From Sphingosinicella sp041916975 (GTDB taxonomy: Bacteria > Pseudomonadota > Alphaproteobacteria > Sphingomonadales > Sphingomonadaceae): a stretch of 64,000 nucleotides of DNA. Each line of letters begins with the position of its first letter. Position 1 is the first letter of the stretch. The notes under the pieces are model-generated. The model ran no database searches, had not been told where the DNA came from, and was given only the letters and a program-made list of their open reading frames with translations. Positions 59,768 through 64,000 of this stretch are shown here, piece by piece. Made by a program: the position numbers and the translations under genes. Where the stretch lies: the NCBI RefSeq assembly GCF_041916975.1, contig NZ_JAYRYK010000001.1:4114931-4178930 (forward strand), written 5' to 3'.

Positions 59768-62614
59768 ATGACGATCGAAAAGACCTTCGCGCCGGGCGAA
59801 ATCGAGGCCCGCTGGTACAAATACTGGGAAGAGAACGGGAAATTCCGTCCCGAGCGCCCGGATGCGGCGCCGTTCACGATCGTAAACCCGCCGCCCAACG
59901 TTACGGGCAGCCTCCACATCGGCCACGCGCTCGACAACACGCTGCAGGATATCGTCGTCCGCTACGAGCGCCTGCGCGGCAAGGACGCGCTCTGGGTGGT
60001 CGGCACCGATCACGCCGGCATCGCCACGCAGATGGTGGTCGAGCGCCAGCTTGAAGAGAAGCAGGACAAGCGCACCAACTACAGCCGCGAAGATTTCATC
60101 GCGAAGGTGTGGGACTGGAAGGCCGAAAGCGGCGGCCAGATCACGCGCCAGCTTCGCCGCCTCGGCTGCTCGATGGACTGGAGCCGCGAGCAGTTCACGA
60201 TGGACCCGCACTTCACGCGCGCGGTCGTGAAGGTGTTCGTCGACCTTTACAATCAGGGCCTCATCTACCGCGACAAGCGGCTGGTGAACTGGGACCCGAA
60301 GCTGAAGACGGCAATTTCCGATCTCGAGGTCGAAACGCGTGAGGTGAAGGGCCACTTCTGGCGCTTCAAATACCCGCTCGCGGACGGCGCGCGCCTGCCT
60401 GATGGCCGCGATTACATCGAAGTCGCCACCACGCGCCCCGAAACCATGCTCGCCGACATGGCGGTCGCGGTGCATCCGGAGGACGCGCGCTACAAGGCGG
60501 TCATCGGCAAGGAGGTCGTGCAGCCGATCACCGGCCGCCGTTTCAAGGTGGTCGCCGACGAACACGCCGACCCCGAACTCGGCTCGGGCGCGGTAAAGAT
60601 CACGCCGGGCCACGACTTCAACGACTTCGAAGTGGGCAAGCGCGCGGGCATCAAGCCCGCCAACATGCTCAACATGTTCGATGCCGAGGCGAAGGTCGTG
60701 CAGACGGCGGACGGGCTGATTCCGGCGGAGTTTCTTGGTCTCGACAGGTTCGATGCCCGCAAGCTCGTCGTCGAGCGGCTGAAGGAACAGGGCTTCCTCA
60801 TCCTTCATGTCACGAAAGACAAGGACGGCAACGAAACCGAGAACGACGCCGAACCGCGCACGATCCAGACCCCCTTCGGCGATCGGGGCGGCGTAGTCAT
60901 CGAGCCGTGGCTCACCGACCAATGGTACGTGAATGCCGAGGAACTCGCGAAAAAGCCCATCGAGGCGGTCCGCAGCGGCGCCATCGAGATCGTCCCCAAA
61001 ACGTGGGAAAAGACCTTCTTCAACTGGATGGAAAATATCCAGCCGTGGTGCGTTTCCCGCCAGCTCTGGTGGGGGCACCGGATTCCGGCTTGGTATGGTC
61101 CCAAGCTCACTGCCGATGGTCGCCCCTCTTATTCACTGGTTGGAGATAACCAAGCCTTCGTTGGCGAAAGTGAAGAAGCTGCGCTGAACGAAGCGCGCAA
61201 TCTCTATTCAGCGATGGGTGATGTGGAAGTTGTCGTGGTCTCCGACGTCATAGAGGCGACGAAAAACCTGATCAAAGATGCGCCGGGCCAGAAATATACG
61301 AAACGCGTGTTTATCTGGCGCGATCCCGACGTCCTCGACACCTGGTTCTCCTCCGCGCTTTGGCCGTTCGCCACGCTCGGATGGCCGGATGCCAACGCGC
61401 CGCTGCTGAACAAGCACTACCCGAACGACCTCTGCATCTCTGGCTTCGACATCCTGTTCTTCTGGGATGCGCGCATGGCGATGCAGGGGATGCACTTCAT
61501 GGGCGATGTGCCGTGGAAGCGGCTTTATCTGCACGGCCTCGTCCGCGCCGCAGACGGCCAGAAGATGTCGAAGTCGAAGGGCAACGTCGTCGATCCGCTC
61601 GGGCTTATCGACAAGTATGGCGCCGATGCGCTGCGTTTCTTCATGGCGGCGATGGAGAGCCAGGGCCGCGACGTGAAGATGGACGAGCGCCGGGTCGAAG
61701 GCTACCGCAACTTCGCAACCAAGCTGTGGAACGCCGCGCGTTTCTGCCAGTCGAACGGCATCGAGGCCTCGCGAGCCATTGTGGCGCCCGCCGCCTCGCT
61801 CGCCGTCAACCGCTGGATCATCGCCGAGGTTGCCGCGACCGCGCAGGCGCTCGAAACCGCGATGGCCGAGCTGCGCTTCGATGCCTATGCGGACGCGATC
61901 TACCAGTTCACGTGGAGCCGCTTCTGCGACTGGTATCTCGAACTCATCAAGCCGGTGCTCGGCGAAGGTGGGGAAGGGGCGGAGGAAACCCGCACCGTTG
62001 CAGGCTGGGCGCTCGACCAGATCCTCGTGATGCTCCACCCGGTGATGCCGTTCGTGACCGAAGAACTCTGGCACGCGCTCGGCGACCGTGGCGGCCACGA
62101 TCTCATCACCGCGAGGTGGGTGGATGTCGGCGCGGTCGATGCCAGCGCCTCGGCGGAGATCGACTGGCTGATCCGTCTCGTCTCCGAAATCCGCTCCAGC
62201 CGCACCGAACTCGGTGTGCCGCCGGGCACGAAGCTGCCGCTCCACGTGCGCGATTGCGCCCCGGCTACGGTAGCGCGGATCGATGCCAACCGCCCGATGA
62301 TCGAACGGCTCGCGCGCATTGAGACGGTTTCGACCGATCCGGCCCCGGCGGGCGGCGCTGCACAGATCGTCGTCGATGAAGCGACCTATGTGCTCCCGCT
62401 CGAAGGCGTCATCGATCTCGCCGCAGAGCGCATTCGCCTCGAAAAGAACGCGGCGGCGGCGGAGAAGGAGCGCGACAGTCTCGCGGGTCGTCTCGGCAAT
62501 CCGGCGTTTGTCGACAAGGCGAAGCCGGAAGCGGTCGAGAAAGCGCGCGCCGACCACGCAGAGAAATCCGCCGAGGCGGAGCGGCTGCGGGCGGCGCTGG
62601 CGCGGCTGGGGTAA
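59768..62614 (+). CDS. valS: Valyl-tRNA synthetase
   Basis: 948 aa class I synthetase. HIGH motif in NVTGSLHIGHALDNTLQD (about 51), CP1 editing domain (VATTRPETMLADMAVAVHPE), KMSKS in DGQKMSKSKGNVVDPLG (about 600), anticodon-binding domain and C-terminal coiled coil (LEKNAAAAEKERDSLAGRLG). Between WWGHRIPAWYGP and DPDVLDTWFSSAL is an expanded segment with markedly lower GC and different codon use (about 61085-61318), suggesting a recombined patch. ATG 59768 is chosen; the open frame to 59732 adds only a non-family sequence. Confidence 0.97.
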   Translation: MTIEKTFAPGEIEARWYKYWEENGKFRPERPDAAPFTIVNPPPNVTGSLHIGHALDNTLQDIVVRYERLRGKDALWVVGTDHAGIATQMVVERQLEEKQDKRTNYSREDFIAKVWDWKAESGGQITRQLRRLGCSMDWSREQFTMDPHFTRAVVKVFVDLYNQGLIYRDKRLVNWDPKLKTAISDLEVETREVKGHFWRFKYPLADGARLPDGRDYIEVATTRPETMLADMAVAVHPEDARYKAVIGKEVVQPITGRRFKVVADEHADPELGSGAVKITPGHDFNDFEVGKRAGIKPANMLNMFDAEAKVVQTADGLIPAEFLGLDRFDARKLVVERLKEQGFLILHVTKDKDGNETENDAEPRTIQTPFGDRGGVVIEPWLTDQWYVNAEELAKKPIEAVRSGAIEIVPKTWEKTFFNWMENIQPWCVSRQLWWGHRIPAWYGPKLTADGRPSYSLVGDNQAFVGESEEAALNEARNLYSAMGDVEVVVVSDVIEATKNLIKDAPGQKYTKRVFIWRDPDVLDTWFSSALWPFATLGWPDANAPLLNKHYPNDLCISGFDILFFWDARMAMQGMHFMGDVPWKRLYLHGLVRAADGQKMSKSKGNVVDPLGLIDKYGADALRFFMAAMESQGRDVKMDERRVEGYRNFATKLWNAARFCQSNGIEASRAIVAPAASLAVNRWIIAEVAATAQALETAMAELRFDAYADAIYQFTWSRFCDWYLELIKPVLGEGGEGAEETRTVAGWALDQILVMLHPVMPFVTEELWHALGDRGGHDLITARWVDVGAVDASASAEIDWLIRLVSEIRSSRTELGVPPGTKLPLHVRDCAPATVARIDANRPMIERLARIETVSTDPAPAGGAAQIVVDEATYVLPLEGVIDLAAERIRLEKNAAAAEKERDSLAGRLGNPAFVDKAKPEAVEKARADHAEKSAEAERLRAALARLG

Positions 62615-62619
62615 CACCT

Positions 62620-62728
62620 GCTCCCTCTCCCCGCCGGGGAGAGGGTTGGGGAGAGGGGGCAGCACCCTCTCCAACTCCGCCCAAGGCCTTCGGCCGGGCT
62701 CCGTATCCTCTCCCTGACAGGGAGAGGA
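62620..62728. repeat. CCCTCTCC-type intergenic repeat cluster
   Basis: Several CCCTCTCCC / GGGAGAGGG units in both orientations (TCCCTCTCCCCGCCGGGGAG, GGTTGGGGAGAGGG, CACCCTCTCCAACTCCGCC, CCTCTCCCTGACAGGGAGAG), able to form nested hairpins. This is a widespread REP-like motif of proteobacterial intergenic regions. It fills the gap between convergent valS and the 35-aa gene and may act as a bidirectional terminator. Confidence 0.75.
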
Positions 62729-62733
62729 CGATC

Positions 62734-62841
62734 CTAGCTCGACATCAGCACGAACATCGCGAGCAGCAGCACCCCGCAGACGCCGAGGATGAACAGCAGC
62801 TTGCGGTCGTCGCGCATCCGCTGCGGTTTCTTCTTCGCCAT
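62734..62841 (-). CDS. Membrane microprotein downstream of ygfZ (35 aa)
   Basis: 35 aa: a basic cytoplasmic head (MAKKKPQRMRDDRK), one TM helix (LLFILGVCGVLLLAMFVLM) and SS at the end. It starts two bases after the ygfZ stop (TGATAATG), with GGAGGAC of the ygfZ 3' end serving as ribosome binding site. The coupled position, start site and positive-inside topology support it as a real gene. Function unknown. Confidence 0.75.
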   Translation of the reverse strand: MAKKKPQRMRDDRKLLFILGVCGVLLLAMFVLMSS

Positions 62842-62843
62842 TA

Positions 62844-63644
62844 TCAGTCCTCCCCCTCCGCCGGGCGTGGCAGCCATTCCGGCCATTCCACGCTGACCGG
62901 ATGACCGCCGAGCGTCAGTAGTGCACCTGCATATTCCACGCGAAGATACGCGATGCCGCGCGCGCCTTCAAAGCTACGCAGCGTGCCCGCCTCGCGGTCC
63001 CCGGCCATGATCGTGCGCTCCTCGCCCACGGGCTCCGCGAGCATCACCGGCAGGAAGCGCTTGTTCACCTTTGCGCGCCAGTTCATCCGCGCGGTGTTCT
63101 CCTGCCCGACATAGCAGCCCTTGGAGAAGCTTACCCCGTTCAGCTCGGCGGCGTTCGTCTCCAGCCACATGGTCTTGTCGATCTCGAAGTCGGGCGTGTC
63201 GGGCACGCCGATACCGATGCGCCATGCGTGCCAGTCCGCGGCCGTCTTGTCGGCGAAGCCGCCCGCCGCGAGCCAGCGCCAGCCGAGCGCAGGGAGGCGG
63301 GGGTCGTGCGGGTGTGCCAGCGCCTTGTCCTTCCAGCCCGCGAACACGCGCAGCCCCGAGGGTGCGATGTCTATGGCGCGGCGCAGCCGGTACATCCTCA
63401 GCTTCTTCGCAAGATCGTCGGCGCGGCTTTTGTGGACATCGATGAAGATGCCCGCCTCGCCGCCGTCGTAGAGGATCATGTCGGCGAGATACTTGCCCTG
63501 CGCCGAAAGCAGCCCGGCCCACACCGGCGTCTCATGCGTCAGCGTCTTTTCCGAAACGTCGTTGGTGACGAGGCCGTTCAGGAAGCCCCGCACGTCTTCG
63601 CCGGACACCACGAGGACGGTGCGATCATCGAGATAAGCGATCAT
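62844..63644 (-). CDS. ygfZ: Folate-binding protein YgfZ, Fe-S cluster assembly/repair
   Basis: 266 aa GcvT-fold protein. The hallmark SKGCYVGQENTARMNW (KGCYxGQE cysteine) is present about residue 180. It opens VLVVSGEDVRGFLNGLVTND, typical of the family. YgfZ/IBA57-type proteins bind tetrahydrofolate and support maturation or repair of certain 4Fe-4S enzymes. It is transcribed leftward, divergent from the dihydroorotase gene, and followed by the 35-aa membrane protein. Confidence 0.94.
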   Translation of the reverse strand: MIAYLDDRTVLVVSGEDVRGFLNGLVTNDVSEKTLTHETPVWAGLLSAQGKYLADMILYDGGEAGIFIDVHKSRADDLAKKLRMYRLRRAIDIAPSGLRVFAGWKDKALAHPHDPRLPALGWRWLAAGGFADKTAADWHAWRIGIGVPDTPDFEIDKTMWLETNAAELNGVSFSKGCYVGQENTARMNWRAKVNKRFLPVMLAEPVGEERTIMAGDREAGTLRSFEGARGIAYLRVEYAGALLTLGGHPVSVEWPEWLPRPAEGED

Positions 63645-63698
63645 GGTGTTGAAGCTAGGGACTGGTGCGCCGCGCGCAAGGGGGTATAGCTCCTAGCC

Positions 63699-64000
63699 AT
63701 GAGCCAGAGCTTCGATCTCGTCCTGAAGGGCGGCCACGTCTTCACGCCTGCGGGCCTTGTCCAGACCGATGTGGGGGTGCGCGGGCGCAGCATCGCTGCG
63801 CTCGGATCGTTCGCCGATGCGGGCGAGGTGATCGACTGCAAGGGCCTTACGGTGCTTCCCGGTGTCATCGACACGCAGGTCCACTTCCGCGAGCCCGGCC
63901 TCGAACACAAGGAAGACCTCGAATCGGGAAGCCGCGCCGCAGTGATGGGCGGGGTGACGGGCGTGTTCGAAATGCCGAACACCAATCCCAATACAGACAG
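63699..64000 (+). CDS. pyrC: Dihydroorotase-type amidohydrolase (5' part)
   Basis: The first 100 codons only; the window ends inside the gene. SFDLVLKGGHVFTPAGLVQT and LPGVIDTQVHFREPGLEHKE identify a type I dihydroorotase (carbamoyl-aspartate cyclisation in pyrimidine synthesis). The metal site usually reads DxHxHFREPG; here the first histidine is glutamine (DTQVHFREPG), as in a known subset of bacterial dihydroorotases. An allied cyclic amidohydrolase cannot be excluded from the fragment. ATG 63699 begins 54 bases from the divergent ygfZ start. Confidence 0.85.
   Translation, partial: MSQSFDLVLKGGHVFTPAGLVQTDVGVRGRSIAALGSFADAGEVIDCKGLTVLPGVIDTQVHFREPGLEHKEDLESGSRAAVMGGVTGVFEMPNTNPNTD

Noticed and set aside
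62620..62728. CRISPR array
   Set aside because: CCCTCTCC units are irregular, in both orientations and without spacers of constant length.

Overview
The window looks like the chromosome of a high-GC alphaproteobacterium, most probably order Sphingomonadales (genus not resolved). Supporting markers are an exosortase A-type exopolysaccharide locus, a popZ-valS pair, RNase E ending in a GWW motif, a TorF-family porin next to glutamine synthetase and PII, glk-pgl of an Entner-Doudoroff-type sugar pathway, and a pcm-like gene in front of tolC. No rRNA, CRISPR array, plasmid origin or intact prophage was seen.

Layout. 1-8.4 kb: edge-truncated amino-acid permease, GTG-started TonB-dependent siderophore receptor, DsbA-like thiol oxidoreductase with an M48/TPR protease, and rne. 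8.4-15.8 kb: envelope growth genes (AMIN amidase, PBP1A), an unassigned nucleotidyltransferase/ATP-grasp pair between them, and prfB with a programmed +1 frameshift. 15.8-19.8 kb: sulfur genes metC-sseA, then queF facing queE-queC for queuosine precursor. 19.8-29.4 kb: secreted TPR/TonB_C-like protein, LysR regulator, parE, a candidate anti-Shine-Dalgarno sRNA, TorF porin, hotdog thioesterase, glnA-glnB with a sigma-54 promoter, tRNA-His. 29.4-35.6 kb: tamA-tamB.

36-40.4 kb is the accessory part. An S24-type repressor that has lost its catalytic serine and a 58-aa HTH-like protein stand on either side of a visibly AT-richer 3.2 kb block. The block holds a membrane protein, a three-gene operon containing a DUF1828-like protein, and an IS1595-family transposase. 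Its two ends carry a 36-bp sequence in inverted orientation (28/36 identical). 40.9-44.9 kb: exosortase A-associated glycosyltransferase, wecB and O-ligase. 45-64 kb: MscS channel, putA with divergent Lrp-type putR, MaoC hydratase and thiolase, PilZ, glk-pgl, a secreted D-aminoacylase/serine hydrolase operon under a perfect 27-bp palindrome, tRNA-Cys, pcm-tolC, popZ-valS, ygfZ plus a 35-aa membrane microprotein, and the start of a dihydroorotase gene.

The most distinctive structural signal is a pair of about 145-bp foldback elements (15779-15926 and 36279-36420). They share a core, but their arms differ in sequence while each still pairs with its own partner. Each fills the whole gap between two convergent genes. 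Other convergent pairs share a stop palindrome (CTAG, CTAA or TTAA) or are separated by ordinary terminators.
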